This document shows, in pieces, positions 32,284 through 43,048 of a stretch of DNA of 64,000 bases. Below the pieces are notes generated by a model. The model did no database searches. It saw only the letters and a program-made list of their open reading frames with translations, and was not told the DNA's origin. The DNA is from Pararhizobium sp. Its GTDB lineage: Bacteria > Pseudomonadota > Alphaproteobacteria > Rhizobiales > Rhizobiaceae. A program made the translations under genes and the position numbers. Within the stretch, counting starts at the first letter, position 1. Each line of letters begins with the position of its first letter. The stretch lies in NCBI GenBank assembly GCA_030655075.1, contig JAURWE010000061.1, positions 124,001 to 188,000 of the forward strand, read 5' to 3'.

Positions 32284-34392
32284 TCAGATATCCAGGTTCT
32301 CCGCAAAGGCCGAGCGTTCCTGGATGAAGCGGAAGCGGGCGTCGGGGCGGGTTCCCATCAGATTGTCCACCGCTTCGCGCGTGCCTTCGAAATCGATCTC
32401 GTCGATGGCGACCTTCAGGAGCGTGCGTTTGCCCGGGTCCATCGTCGTTTCCTTGAGCTGCGCGGCCATCATTTCGCCCAGCCCCTTGAAGCGGCCGATC
32501 TCGACCTTGCCGCGGCCCTTGAACTCGGTCTCCATCAGCTCCTGCCGGTGGGCGTCGTTGCGGGCGTAGAGCGTCTTGGCGCCCTGGCTCATGCGGTAGA
32601 GCGGCGGCACGGCGAGAAAGAGGTGGCCGCCGCGGATGAGCTCCGGCATCTCCTGGTAGAAGAAGGTGATCAGCAGCGAAGCGATGTGGGCGCCGTCGAC
32701 GTCGGCATCGGTCATGATGATGATGCGGCCGTAGCGCAAGTCCTCGTCGCGATACTTGCTGCGTGTGCCGCAGCCGAGCGCCAGGATCAGGTCGGAAATC
32801 TGCTGGTTGGCGCTGAGCTTTTCGCGGCCGGCGCTGGCGACGTTGAGGATCTTGCCGCGCAAGGGCAGGATCGCCTGATTGGTCCGGTTGCGCGCCTGTT
32901 TGGCCGAGCCGCCGGCCGAATCGCCTTCGACGATGAACAGTTCGGTGCCCTCGGGCGAATTCTTCGAGCAGTCGGCAAGTTTGCCAGGCAGACGCAGGCG
33001 GCTGACGGCGGTCTTGCGGTTGACTTCCTTTTCCTTGCGCCGCCGCATGCGCTCTTCCGAGCGCTCGATCACCCAGTCGAGCAGCTTTGCCGCTTCCTGC
33101 GGATTGTCGGCGAGATAATGATCGAACGGATCGCGAAGGGCATTTTCGACCAGGCGCTGGGCCTCGACGGTCGCCAGGCGGTCCTTTGTCTGGCCGACGA
33201 ACTCCGGCTCGCGGATGAAGACCGAGAGCATGCCGGCAGCCGAAATCATCACGTCGTCGGTGGTGATGTTGGCGGCGCGTTTGTTCTGCGTCAGGTCCGC
33301 ATAGGATTTCAGCCCCTTGGTCAGCGCGATGCGGAAACCGGCCTCATGCGTGCCGCCCTCGGGCGTCGGGATGGTGTTGCAATAGGAGTGGACCATCGTG
33401 TCGCCACCGTACCAGGTGACGGCCCATTCCATGGCCCCATGGCCGCCGGTCTTTTCCGTCTTGCCGGCGAAGATCTCGCGGGTGACGGTGAAATCCTTGC
33501 CGAGCTGGGCTTTCAGGTAGTCCTTGAGGCCGCCTGGGAAATGGAAGACGGCCTTTTCCGGAATGTCGGAACCTTCGACGATCAGCGCCGCATCGCAGCT
33601 CCAGCGGATCTCGACGCCGCCGAACAGATAGGCCTTCGAGCGCGCCATGCGCATGATGCGCCCGGCGTCGAATTTCGCATGCGGGCCAAAGATATCCGGA
33701 TCGGGATGGAAGCGGGTGCGGGTGCCGCGGCGGTTGTGCACGTCGCCCAATTCTTCCAGATCGCCAAGCGGCACGCCGCGCGAAAAGCGCTGGCGGTAGA
33801 GCTTGCGATTGCGCGCCACCTCGACCTCGAGCAGGTCCGACAGCGCATTGACGACGGAGACGCCGACGCCGTGCAGACCGCCCGAGGTCTCATAGGCCTT
33901 GCCGTCGAACTTGCCGCCCGCATGCAGCTTGGTCATGATGACTTCGAGCGTCGATTTGCCCGGAACCTGCGGATGGTTTTCGACAGGAATGCCGCGTCCA
34001 TTGTCGGTGACGGTGAGGAAGCCGGCCGTATCCAGATGCACCTCGATGAAGTCAGCGTGGCCAGCCACCGCTTCGTCCATCGAATTGTCGATGACTTCAG
34101 CAAACAGGTGATGCAGCGCTTTTTCGTCCGTGCCGCCGATATACATGCCCGGCCGCATGCGCACGGGCTCGAGCCCTTCGAGAACGCGGATGGCCGAGGC
34201 GTCGTAGCTGTTGCTGTCACTGCCGGCAGGGCCGCTGCGGTTCTGGCGCGGTGCCGGTTCGGCCTTGACTGCGGTCTCGGGCGTGGCCTGTGGCTCGGGC
34301 GCTAGCTTGAGCACGGGCGCAGCGCTCGGCTTGGCAACGGCGGGTACGGGCTCTGCGCCAGAAGTCGAAAAAAGATCGTTCGGTTCGTCCAT
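32284..34392 (-). CDS. parE: DNA topoisomerase IV subunit B
   Basis: This 702-residue type II topoisomerase subunit has the GHKL ATPase motifs EVIDNSMDEAVAGHAD, DNGRGIPVE and SGGLHGVGVSVVNALS. The TOPRIM domain has EGDSAGGSAKQARNRTNQ and the metal-binding DADVDGAHI. The C-terminal RFKGLGEMMAAQLKETTMDP matches ParE. It decatenates daughter chromosomes with ParC, which is not in this window. The start at 34392 begins MDEPNDLFS; an upstream in-frame ATG at 34428 is less likely. The N-terminal 60 residues are a Pro/Ala/Glu-rich extension. Confidence 0.93.
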   Translation of the reverse strand: MDEPNDLFSTSGAEPVPAVAKPSAAPVLKLAPEPQATPETAVKAEPAPRQNRSGPAGSDSNSYDASAIRVLEGLEPVRMRPGMYIGGTDEKALHHLFAEVIDNSMDEAVAGHADFIEVHLDTAGFLTVTDNGRGIPVENHPQVPGKSTLEVIMTKLHAGGKFDGKAYETSGGLHGVGVSVVNALSDLLEVEVARNRKLYRQRFSRGVPLGDLEELGDVHNRRGTRTRFHPDPDIFGPHAKFDAGRIMRMARSKAYLFGGVEIRWSCDAALIVEGSDIPEKAVFHFPGGLKDYLKAQLGKDFTVTREIFAGKTEKTGGHGAMEWAVTWYGGDTMVHSYCNTIPTPEGGTHEAGFRIALTKGLKSYADLTQNKRAANITTDDVMISAAGMLSVFIREPEFVGQTKDRLATVEAQRLVENALRDPFDHYLADNPQEAAKLLDWVIERSEERMRRRKEKEVNRKTAVSRLRLPGKLADCSKNSPEGTELFIVEGDSAGGSAKQARNRTNQAILPLRGKILNVASAGREKLSANQQISDLILALGCGTRSKYRDEDLRYGRIIIMTDADVDGAHIASLLITFFYQEMPELIRGGHLFLAVPPLYRMSQGAKTLYARNDAHRQELMETEFKGRGKVEIGRFKGLGEMMAAQLKETTMDPGKRTLLKVAIDEIDFEGTREAVDNLMGTRPDARFRFIQERSAFAENLDI

Positions 34393-34594
34393 GGTGCCAA
34401 TCAAATGTAATGCCGGTGCGGCCTGCACGCGGAATGCGAATCACTGGAATCTTGCCAGATTGCCGGCGTCCGGGCGAGGGGTCGCCTGCCGGTGGAAACT
34501 CTGGCCGCCCCGGCTGTTCCGGTAATGTTCGGACGAAGGATTGCGTCCCGGCGGCGCCGATGGCAAGTGTTGCAGCCACAAGGAGCCGATCCGC

Positions 34595-35476
34595 ATGCAC
34601 ATGTCCACAGCTCATTTCCTGAAAACCACTGCTTTCGCTCTGGCGGCGATGGTTTGGCTGACCGGTGCTGCGGGTGCGCAGGGCCTCAAACCCTTCAAGG
34701 ACGAGATGTTCTCCTACGGCGACATCAAGGAAACCGCCGATGGCGGCGATTACCGCGTCGTCGGCTATGACGAGATGCGCGACATCAACGGCCGTGACCA
34801 GATCCCCGAGCGGCGGGTGAAATCCGCCTATGTTTCGACCGGCGTGAAACGCCAGCAGGTCAACGAGACCTTGCCGCTCGGCGATAGCGGCATCGACGTC
34901 ACCCGGGTCGGGCCGGAGACCGGCGCGGCGTTTTCGGTGATTTTCATCCACGGCCGGGGCGGCGACCGTCGGTTGGGCAGCAACGACTATTCCTTCGGCG
35001 GCAATTTCAACCGCGTCAAGAACCTCGCGGTGGCCAATGGCGGAACCTATTATGCGCCGAGCGTCACCAGCTTCGATGCTGAGGGCGTGGCGCGCATCGC
35101 CGGCCTGATCGCCATGGTGCAGCAGCGCTCGCCCGGAAGACCGGTCATCCTGTCCTGTGCCTCGATGGGCAGCTTCATCTGCTGGGGCATCAGCCGCAAG
35201 CCCGACACGGTGGCGCAGCTTGCCGGCATGATGGTGATGGGCGGCGCAGTCGATCCGGATTTTCCGAAAAGCGCCGCATTCAAGGCCAAGCTGCCGATGT
35301 TTTTCAGCCATGGCAGCAGGGACAGTGTTTACCCGGCCGAACAGCAGGTGGCGCTCTACCGGCAACTGAAGGCAGCAAATTATCCGGCCCGCTTCGTGCT
35401 GTTCGACAGCGGCTCGCACGGCACGCCTGTGCGCATGACCGACTGGCGCGACGCGTTGAACTGGCTGTTGCGTTAG
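34595..35476 (+). CDS. Secreted alpha/beta hydrolase
   Basis: This 293-residue protein has a signal peptide (ending TGAAGAQG). The nucleophile elbow is atypical, SCASMGS, with Ser in the place of the first Gly. The oxyanion region FIHGRGGDRRLGS, the acid in HGSRDSVYP and the catalytic His in SGSHGTPV complete the triad. The fold resembles dienelactone-hydrolase or phospholipase/carboxylesterase-type proteins. The start at 34595 follows AAGGAGCC. It is divergent from parE and just upstream of the polyprenyl-sugar operon, but 130 bases separate them. The substrate is unknown. Confidence 0.8.
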   Translation: MHMSTAHFLKTTAFALAAMVWLTGAAGAQGLKPFKDEMFSYGDIKETADGGDYRVVGYDEMRDINGRDQIPERRVKSAYVSTGVKRQQVNETLPLGDSGIDVTRVGPETGAAFSVIFIHGRGGDRRLGSNDYSFGGNFNRVKNLAVANGGTYYAPSVTSFDAEGVARIAGLIAMVQQRSPGRPVILSCASMGSFICWGISRKPDTVAQLAGMMVMGGAVDPDFPKSAAFKAKLPMFFSHGSRDSVYPAEQQVALYRQLKAANYPARFVLFDSGSHGTPVRMTDWRDALNWLLR

Positions 35477-35606
35477 CACACCAGCCGCACACGCTACAGC
35501 TTCATTAACCACGGCACCAATTGCTGCAATCAGACGTTGGCCCGTTTGCTATTTTGAAAGCCCTCCATGGGAATGTGACCGGCATATTTCGTTGGGACGG
35601 CACGTT

Positions 35607-37040
35607 ATGGACACACGGACAGATATCAGCAACATCCCGCTCTGCGTCGACCTCGATGGCACGCTGCTGGCGACCGATACGCTGTGGGAAGGCGCTGCCG
35701 TGATCCTGCTGCGCAACCCGCTGCTGATCTTTCCGATGCTCATGTGGATGCTGAAGGGCAAGGCCGTGCTGAAGCACGAGGTCGCCAAGCGCAGCCGGCG
35801 CCTCGCCGAAGACTGGGTCTACCGCGATGCGGTGATTGCCCGCCTGCGCGTGGAAAAAGAAAATGGCCGCAAGATCTTCCTGGTGACCGGCGCTGCGGAA
35901 AGCGTGGCCCTCGGCGTGCTAACCCATCTCGATGTCTTTTCCGGCGTCATTCACTCCTCCGCGACCCTGAACCTCACCGGCAGCCGCAAGCGCGACGCGC
36001 TGGTTTCCCGCTTCGGCGAAGGTGGCTTCGACTATATCGGCAACAGCCGCGACGATATACCGGCCTTTGATTCCGCCCGTCACGCCATTGTCGTGGCGCC
36101 CGATTCGGCGGCATCGAAATGGCAGAAGGCCCACGACAGCGAATTGCTCGACACCGGCGCCTCCAGCAAACTGGCGGTGCTGAAATCGATCCGCGTGCAC
36201 CAATGGGCCAAGAACGTGCTGATTGGCGTGCCTGTCGTGCTCAATCACGACATTGCCAATGTCGAAGCGATCGTTCATGCGGCCACCGGCTTCTTCGCCT
36301 TCAGCTTCCTTGCCTCCGCCGTCTACATCATCAACGACCTCTCCGACCTCACCAACGACCGCCGCCACCCCAAGAAGAAGAAGCGCCCGCTCGCCAGCGG
36401 CCAGATGTCCGTGCCGATCGCCGCCGCTCTGGCCTTGAGCCTGATCGCCGCGTCGCTGGCGCTGACGCTGCTGCTGCCGCTGTTCTTCGCCGGTGTCCTT
36501 GCCTTCTATGCGGTCGCGACAACGGCCTACACATTCGTCCTCAAGCGCAAGTTGCTGGTCGATGTCTTCACGCTGGCAGGCCTCTACACCGTGCGCATCG
36601 TCGCCGGTGCGGCCGCCACCGGCGCCGAGCTGTCCTTCTGGCTCCTGTCCTTCTCGATCTTCTTCTTCTTGAGCCTGGCGCTGGTGAAGCGTTATGTCGA
36701 GCTGAACGAATATGATGGAAGCCAAGGCGATCAGGTACCGGGCCGAGGCTATGTCTCGGTCGACTACGAGATGGTCGGGCAGGCTGGTGTCGCCTCGGCC
36801 TTTACCTCCGCCATGGTTCTGGCGCTTTATATCCACAGCAAGGAAATGCAGGAAATGTACACGACGCCCTGGGCGCTGTGGCCGCTCTGCCCGCTGGTGC
36901 TCTACATGCTGCTGCGCATCTGGATGCTCGCCCGCCGTTCCCTGCTGCATGAAGACCCGGTCGTCTTCATCATGCGCGACTGGCGCAGCCAGGTGACCAT
37001 GGTGATCGGCGCCGGTCTGGTGCTGCTGGGAACCTTTTGA
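35607..37040 (+). CDS. HAD phosphatase - UbiA prenyltransferase fusion
   Basis: This 477-residue protein has two domains. Residues 10-195 are a HAD hydrolase with the nucleophile motif VDLDGTLLATD (Asp15, Asp17), VTGAA and GNSRDDIPAF. The rest is a UbiA-type membrane transferase: IRVHQWAKNVLIGVPVV, then NDLSDLTNDRRHPKKKKRP, the Asp-rich diphosphate/Mg site, and further helices. The second half resembles decaprenyl-phosphate phosphoribosyltransferases (Rv3806c-like), whose product is a polyprenyl-phosphate 5-phosphoribose. The fused HAD domain could remove that 5-phosphate, a separate enzyme in mycobacteria. It is the first gene of a five-gene operon; the next starts 1 base after its stop. Confidence 0.85.
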   Translation: MDTRTDISNIPLCVDLDGTLLATDTLWEGAAVILLRNPLLIFPMLMWMLKGKAVLKHEVAKRSRRLAEDWVYRDAVIARLRVEKENGRKIFLVTGAAESVALGVLTHLDVFSGVIHSSATLNLTGSRKRDALVSRFGEGGFDYIGNSRDDIPAFDSARHAIVVAPDSAASKWQKAHDSELLDTGASSKLAVLKSIRVHQWAKNVLIGVPVVLNHDIANVEAIVHAATGFFAFSFLASAVYIINDLSDLTNDRRHPKKKKRPLASGQMSVPIAAALALSLIAASLALTLLLPLFFAGVLAFYAVATTAYTFVLKRKLLVDVFTLAGLYTVRIVAGAAATGAELSFWLLSFSIFFFLSLALVKRYVELNEYDGSQGDQVPGRGYVSVDYEMVGQAGVASAFTSAMVLALYIHSKEMQEMYTTPWALWPLCPLVLYMLLRIWMLARRSLLHEDPVVFIMRDWRSQVTMVIGAGLVLLGTF

Positions 37041-37041
37041 C

Positions 37042-38373
37042 ATGACGGCAGGAAGTTTCGACAGCTGGGGCCGGCTCGATCGCCGCCCGCGCGCCTCCGT
37101 CGGCGTCGATGCCGTCGAGGATGCCGGTCTTCTGTCGGCAGGGCCATCGCTTCTGCCGTTCGGCAACGGCCGTTCCTATGGCGACAGCTGCCACAATGAC
37201 CAGGGACTGCTGATCGACAACCGCGCCCATGCGCGCATCACCTCGTTTGATCCCGGCACCGGCATCATCATCTGTGAGGCAGGCGCGACGCTGCGTCAGG
37301 TGCTGGAAAAGGCCATCCCGCACTTCTTCTTCCTGCCGGTGACGCCCGGCACCGCCTTTGCCACCATTGCCGGTGCCGTCGCCAACGATGTGCATGGCAA
37401 GAACCACCATCTGCGCGGCACCTTCGGCAATCATGTGCGCAGTCTCACGCTGCTGCGCTCGACCGGCGAGCGGGTCACCTGCTCGATGAGTGAGAACACG
37501 GCGCTGTTTGAGGCGACGATCGGCGGCATGGGCCTGACGGGACTGATCCTGTCAGTCGAGCTGCAGCTGATGAAGGTGCCGTCGGCCCATATCCAGCAGC
37601 ACACGATCCGCTTCGAGAGCCTGGGCGAATATTTCGACATCGTCGACGGTGTCGACGAGGCGCACGAATATTCCGTCGCCTGGATCGACCAGCTCGCCGC
37701 AAACAAGAAGATGGGCCGGGGCATCCTGCTCGCCGGAGACCATGCCGATGGCTCCTGCGAGTTTCCCGACGTGCCGCGCACGCTGAAATTCACCATCCCG
37801 GTGTCGCCGCCGTTCAATGTGCTCAACAGGCCGTTTCTCAAGGTTTTCAACGAGTTCTATTTCCGCAAGGAGCGGGAAGGCGAGGTCGTCAAGACCGTGC
37901 GCTGGCCGGGCTACTTCTATCCGCTCGATGCCATCAGCCACTGGAACAGGCTCTACGGGCCAAAAGGCCTTTATCAGCACCAGAGCGTCTATCCGGCCGA
38001 TAACGCCCGTGAGATCACTGCGCTGCTGATGGAAACGGCCCGCAAGGCCGGGCATGCATCATTCCTGACGGTGCTGAAGAAGTTCGGCGGCATCCGCTCG
38101 CGCGGGCTTCTGTCCTTCCCGCGCCCCGGCTTCACGCTGACGCTGGATTTCGCCAATCAGGGTAAAGAAACCGTGAGCCTGCTCGACAGGCTCGACGCCA
38201 TCGTCACCGAGGCCGGTGGCGCCATCAATCCCTACAAGGATGCGCGCATGAGCCCGCAAACCTTCGCAAAGTCCTTTCCGGACTGGGAAAAGCTGGAGGC
38301 GCTGCGCGACCCGGCGCTCGTTTCGAATTTCTGGGCGCGCACGGCGCTGATGTCGAAAAACGGGACTGCATAA
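37042..38373 (+). CDS. DprE1-like FAD-dependent oxidase
   Basis: This 443-residue protein has the FAD PCMH-type fold: FGNGRSYGDSCHNDQGLL, GTPGTAFATIAGAV-like PGTAFATIAGAVANDVHGKNHH, and GNHVRSLTLL. The segment YPLDAISHWNRLYGPKGLYQ closely parallels mycobacterial DprE1, which oxidises the 2'-OH of decaprenyl-phosphoribose. The DprE1 active-site lysine region corresponds to NPYKDARM. At the position of the benzothiazinone-target cysteine (motif GWN-C in mycobacteria) this protein has Thr (PGFTLTLDF). It follows the UbiA-type gene at once, consistent with acting on its product. Confidence 0.88.
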   Translation: MTAGSFDSWGRLDRRPRASVGVDAVEDAGLLSAGPSLLPFGNGRSYGDSCHNDQGLLIDNRAHARITSFDPGTGIIICEAGATLRQVLEKAIPHFFFLPVTPGTAFATIAGAVANDVHGKNHHLRGTFGNHVRSLTLLRSTGERVTCSMSENTALFEATIGGMGLTGLILSVELQLMKVPSAHIQQHTIRFESLGEYFDIVDGVDEAHEYSVAWIDQLAANKKMGRGILLAGDHADGSCEFPDVPRTLKFTIPVSPPFNVLNRPFLKVFNEFYFRKEREGEVVKTVRWPGYFYPLDAISHWNRLYGPKGLYQHQSVYPADNAREITALLMETARKAGHASFLTVLKKFGGIRSRGLLSFPRPGFTLTLDFANQGKETVSLLDRLDAIVTEAGGAINPYKDARMSPQTFAKSFPDWEKLEALRDPALVSNFWARTALMSKNGTA

Positions 38374-38458
38374 AATTTGAATAAATTAAACGGCCAAACT
38401 TCACGGAATGTAATGCTCTGATGTGTATTGGAAGTCACAGAGAACAGGGACACAACAC
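38374..38458. promoter_or_regulatory. AT-rich gap within the operon
   Basis: The 85-base gap between the oxidase gene and the SMR gene is unusually AT-rich (TAAAATTTGAATAAATTAAAC) for this operon, whose other genes overlap or abut. It could contain an internal promoter. The ribosome binding site ACAGGGACA precedes the SMR gene. Confidence 0.3.
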
Positions 38459-38896
38459 ATGAAGTATATCATATTCATTCTATTTACCGTGGCGACCAAT
38501 GCTGCAGCCCAGATCATGCTGAAACAGGGCATGATGTCGCTCGGTCCGCTGAGCTTTACCGCCGATACCATGATCAGCCGTATATTCCAGATCATTTTCA
38601 ATCCCTGGGTCTTTGCCGGACTTGCGACCTTCGTCATTTCGATGGCCTCGCATCTTTACGTCCTGTCGAAGGTCGAGCTTTCCTTTGCCTATCCGTTCCT
38701 CAGCCTCGCCTATGTCGCGGTCGCGGTCGTCGCCTATTTCGTCTTTCGTGAAGATCTCAATGCCTGGCGGATCGCCGGCATCGCCTTCATCTGCATTGGC
38801 ACGGTCCTGATCGCCCAATCGGGCCGCACCACCCCATCCCATGATGCCGGCAGCATCACAGAAGCAAACATCGCAAAAAGCGGGAGCCACGCATGA
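38459..38896 (+). CDS. SMR/EamA-type small membrane transporter
   Basis: This 145-residue protein has four predicted helices: IIFILFTVATNAAAQIML, WVFAGLATFVISMASHLYVL, LSFAYPFLSLAYVAVAVVAYF and IAGIAFICIGTVLIA. The pattern is that of ArnE/ArnF-like or EmrE-like small multidrug resistance proteins, some of which flip polyprenyl-linked sugars across the inner membrane. In this operon, flipping of a polyprenyl-phosphate pentose is a plausible role. The start at 38459 places it after the AT-rich gap; its stop overlaps the next start by four bases. Confidence 0.83.
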   Translation: MKYIIFILFTVATNAAAQIMLKQGMMSLGPLSFTADTMISRIFQIIFNPWVFAGLATFVISMASHLYVLSKVELSFAYPFLSLAYVAVAVVAYFVFREDLNAWRIAGIAFICIGTVLIAQSGRTTPSHDAGSITEANIAKSGSHA

Positions 38897-39903
38897 AGCA
38901 CGTTATTTTTGGAGGCGACGGTTTCGTCGGCCGTCATCTGGCCGAGCGCCTGGTCAAGGACGGCGAAGAGGTCGTCATCGCCGATATCGCCAAGTCGGAC
39001 CTGCCGCACTATTCCCGCGCCCGCTTCGTGCGCACCGACGTGACCGATGCCGAATCCGTCTTCAATGTCGAGATTGGCGCCGATGACATGGTCTACAACA
39101 TGGCCGCCAAGATGCTGTCGCCGCTGCAGGTACGCGCCAAGCGCTGGGAGTTCTTCTGGCCGGTCAACTATTACGGTGCCGAAAACATCATGAAGGCGAC
39201 GGCGCGGGCCAACGCCAGCAAGATGGTGCAGTTCACCACCGACATGATCTACGGCCACACGGTACAGTCGCCGCAGACCGAGGATCATCCGGCAAAGCCG
39301 CTCGGCGAATACGGCAAGTCCAAGTGGGCAACCGAGAAACTGGTACATGAATGGCGCAAGGAGGGGATCAACATCTCGATCTTCCGCCCGCGCCTGATCA
39401 TCGGCCCCGGCCGTCTCGGCATCCTGGAAAAGCTGTTCAAGCTCATCGACATGAACCTGCCGGTTCCGATGATCGGCTCGGGCAAGAACCCCTACCAGTT
39501 CATCTCGGTGTTCGACTGCGCCGAAGCCGCCCGTCTTGCCTGGAAAGGCGGCGTTCCGAACGAGGAATACAATCTCGGCTCCGACAATCCGCCATCGGTG
39601 AAAAAGCTGCTCGGCGACCTGATCGTGCATGCCGGTTCGAGATCGTTCCTGCTGCCGACGCCGGCCTTCGCGGTCAAGGCGACGCTGGCCGCCTTCGACT
39701 ACATCAACATGCCGATCATGGATCCGGAACAGTATCTCATCGCCGACGAGATGTGCATCCGCGAAACCGGCAAGCTGAAGCGCGAACTCGGCTGGAAGGC
39801 CCAGTTCAACGACGGCGACATGCTGATCGCGGCCTATGACGAATACCGCGCCAAGAAGGCAGGCAAGAGCTTTGCCGCCACCACCGCCGTTCCGGCCGAA
39901 TGA
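38893..39903 (+). CDS. NAD-dependent epimerase/dehydratase (extended SDR)
   Basis: This 336-residue protein has the Rossmann motif FGGDGFVGRHL, the Asp of the NAD ribose contact (VVIADIAKSDL), and the catalytic YxxxK as EYGKSKWATEK, with TTDMIYG ahead of it. Such enzymes act on nucleotide sugars or, as with DprE2-like proteins, on lipid-linked sugars. Next to a DprE1-like oxidase it may reduce the 2'-keto intermediate, completing epimerisation to the arabinose form, or act on a separate nucleotide sugar. It starts by ATGA overlap with the SMR gene. Confidence 0.87.
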   Translation: MKHVIFGGDGFVGRHLAERLVKDGEEVVIADIAKSDLPHYSRARFVRTDVTDAESVFNVEIGADDMVYNMAAKMLSPLQVRAKRWEFFWPVNYYGAENIMKATARANASKMVQFTTDMIYGHTVQSPQTEDHPAKPLGEYGKSKWATEKLVHEWRKEGINISIFRPRLIIGPGRLGILEKLFKLIDMNLPVPMIGSGKNPYQFISVFDCAEAARLAWKGGVPNEEYNLGSDNPPSVKKLLGDLIVHAGSRSFLLPTPAFAVKATLAAFDYINMPIMDPEQYLIADEMCIRETGKLKRELGWKAQFNDGDMLIAAYDEYRAKKAGKSFAATTAVPAE

Positions 39904-39920
39904 ACATAAGGGACCTGACC

Positions 39921-41372
<1,452 letters not shown>

Positions 41373-41394
41373 GCGGAATTCGACAGCAACAGGC

Positions 41395-41419
41395 AAGCCG
41401 GCGGTCTCCGCCGGCTTTT
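41395..41419 (+). terminator. Rho-independent terminator of the polyprenyl-sugar operon
   Basis: The 10-bp stem AAGCCGGCGG with CCGCCGGCTT has a 3-base loop and is followed by TTTTG. It lies 22 bases after the aminotransferase stop and separates the operon from tpiA. Confidence 0.85.
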
Positions 41420-41506
41420 GCGTTTTCAGGTGATGACGCTTCTCTTGGCCCGCTATATTTGTTAAGCGCTCTCCCGACCGAAATACACCAACCGCAGGAA
41501 AACGCG

Positions 41507-42277
41507 ATGACCCCCGATGTGCGCCCGCTTGTTGCCGGAAACTGGAAAATGAATGGGGTGCGCGCTTCGCTCGACCAGATCAAGGCCATGGCCGAGGGTG
41601 TGAAAGGGGAGCTTTCGGCCAAGGTTGAGACGCTGATCTGCCCGCCCTCGACGCTGCTCTATGTGGCAACTGCGCTCTGCGACGACAGCCCCTTAAAGAT
41701 CGGCGGCCAGGATTGCCATCAGGATGCGTCCGGAGCCCACACCGGCGACGTCTCGGCCGAGATGATTGCCGACTGCTTCGGAACCCATGTCATCGTCGGC
41801 CATTCCGAGCGCCGCACCGACCATAAGGAAAGCGATGAGCTGGTGCGTGTGAAGGCCGGGCGCGCGTTCGAGGCCGATCTGGTCGCCATCATCTGCATCG
41901 GCGAGACCGGTGACGAGCGCAAGGCGGGCGCGACGCTCGAGGTGCTGAAGCGCCAGCTCGCCGGCTCCGTGCCGGACAGTGCCACGGCCGCTAGCACCGT
42001 CATTGCCTATGAGCCGGTCTGGGCGATCGGCACGGGGCTGACGCCGACGGCCAAGGATATCGAGGAGGCACATGCCTTCATGCGCGCCGAACTGGTGGCG
42101 CGTTTTGCCGGCGAGGGCGCCAAAATGCGCATTCTCTACGGCGGATCGGTCAAGCCCGGCAATGCCGCCGAGCTGATGGGTGTCGCCAATGTCGATGGCG
42201 CGCTGATCGGTGGCGCCAGCTTGAAAGCATCAGACTTCCTCGCCATCTATGGCGCATATGCCGCATTGACCGCCTGA
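41507..42277 (+). CDS. tpiA: Triosephosphate isomerase
   Basis: This 256-residue enzyme interconverts dihydroxyacetone phosphate and glyceraldehyde 3-phosphate. It has the catalytic Lys in AGNWKMNG, His in IVGHSERR, Glu in AYEPVWAIGTG, and the phosphate loop LYGGSVKPGNA. The start at 41507 gives the usual MTPDVRPLVAGNWK. It precedes secG and pyrG, as in other rhizobia, but a 98-base gap separates it from secG. Confidence 0.96.
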   Translation: MTPDVRPLVAGNWKMNGVRASLDQIKAMAEGVKGELSAKVETLICPPSTLLYVATALCDDSPLKIGGQDCHQDASGAHTGDVSAEMIADCFGTHVIVGHSERRTDHKESDELVRVKAGRAFEADLVAIICIGETGDERKAGATLEVLKRQLAGSVPDSATAASTVIAYEPVWAIGTGLTPTAKDIEEAHAFMRAELVARFAGEGAKMRILYGGSVKPGNAAELMGVANVDGALIGGASLKASDFLAIYGAYAALTA

Positions 42278-42375
42278 TCGCGTAAGAGCCGGCATCAGGG
42301 GCTTTTAAAGCGCGGTCGCTTGGTATATGCAGCCGCCAACACCGAAATTGTGCCACCACGGCAGGACTGGACCAA

Positions 42376-42897
42376 ATGCAGACCGTATTGCTTGTCATCT
42401 ATCTCATGGTTGTTCTCGTGCTGATCGGCGTCGTGCTGATCCAGCGCTCCGAAGGTGGCGGCCTCGGCATCGGCGGCGGCTCCGGCTTCATGTCGGCACG
42501 CGGCACGGCCAACGCCCTGACGCGCACCACCGCGATCCTCGCGGCGCTGTTTTTCATCCTGGCGCTCGGCATGGGCATCCTTGCCCGCTACGACCGCCAG
42601 CCGACCGACATCCTCGACCGCATCCCGCAGACACAGGGCACCGGCAACGGCGTTCTCGACTCGCTCGGCGGCGAAACCCCTGCTGGTGAAACGCCTGCCG
42701 GCGGTGCCGATGGCGCCAACAATGCCGTGCCGAACGACGGCGGTGCTGCCGACACGACCGGTGCGCAGCCGGCCACCACCACCACGGGCACGGACACCAA
42801 GACCGAGACCCCAGCGACAACCGACACCGGCAAGACCGACACGAAGACCACGCCGGACACGACGACGCCTGACACGGGCGTTCCAAGCGGCCAGTAA
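42376..42897 (+). CDS. secG: Preprotein translocase subunit SecG
   Basis: This 173-residue protein has two transmembrane helices (LLVIYLMVVLVLIGVVLIQ and ALFFILALGMGILARY) around the conserved cytoplasmic loop RSEGGGLGIGGGSGFMS, typical of SecG. It assists SecYE-dependent protein export. The C-terminal half is a long, low-complexity extension of Thr, Asp, Gly and Pro, as in other rhizobial SecG proteins. A terminator separates it from pyrG. Confidence 0.93.
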   Translation: MQTVLLVIYLMVVLVLIGVVLIQRSEGGGLGIGGGSGFMSARGTANALTRTTAILAALFFILALGMGILARYDRQPTDILDRIPQTQGTGNGVLDSLGGETPAGETPAGGADGANNAVPNDGGAADTTGAQPATTTTGTDTKTETPATTDTGKTDTKTTPDTTTPDTGVPSGQ

Positions 42898-42920
42898 AAA
42901 GGCCCGGCCCAGACCATCAG

Positions 42921-42958
42921 CCGGCAGATGATCCTTTGCTCATCTGCCGGTTTTCTTT
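42921..42958 (+). terminator. Rho-independent terminator between secG and pyrG
   Basis: An 11-bp perfect stem (CCGGCAGATGA at 42921-42931 with TCATCTGCCGG at 42940-42950) and an 8-base loop are followed by TTTTCTTTT. It closes the secG transcript before pyrG. Confidence 0.92.
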
Positions 42959-43048
42959 TGACCTGATTGCACTCTGTCCACGGAAAAATGCCGCAAGGGC
43001 AAGTTTTCGGTGGCGGAATCGATTTTGAAACGGTATCCGGTGAATCCC

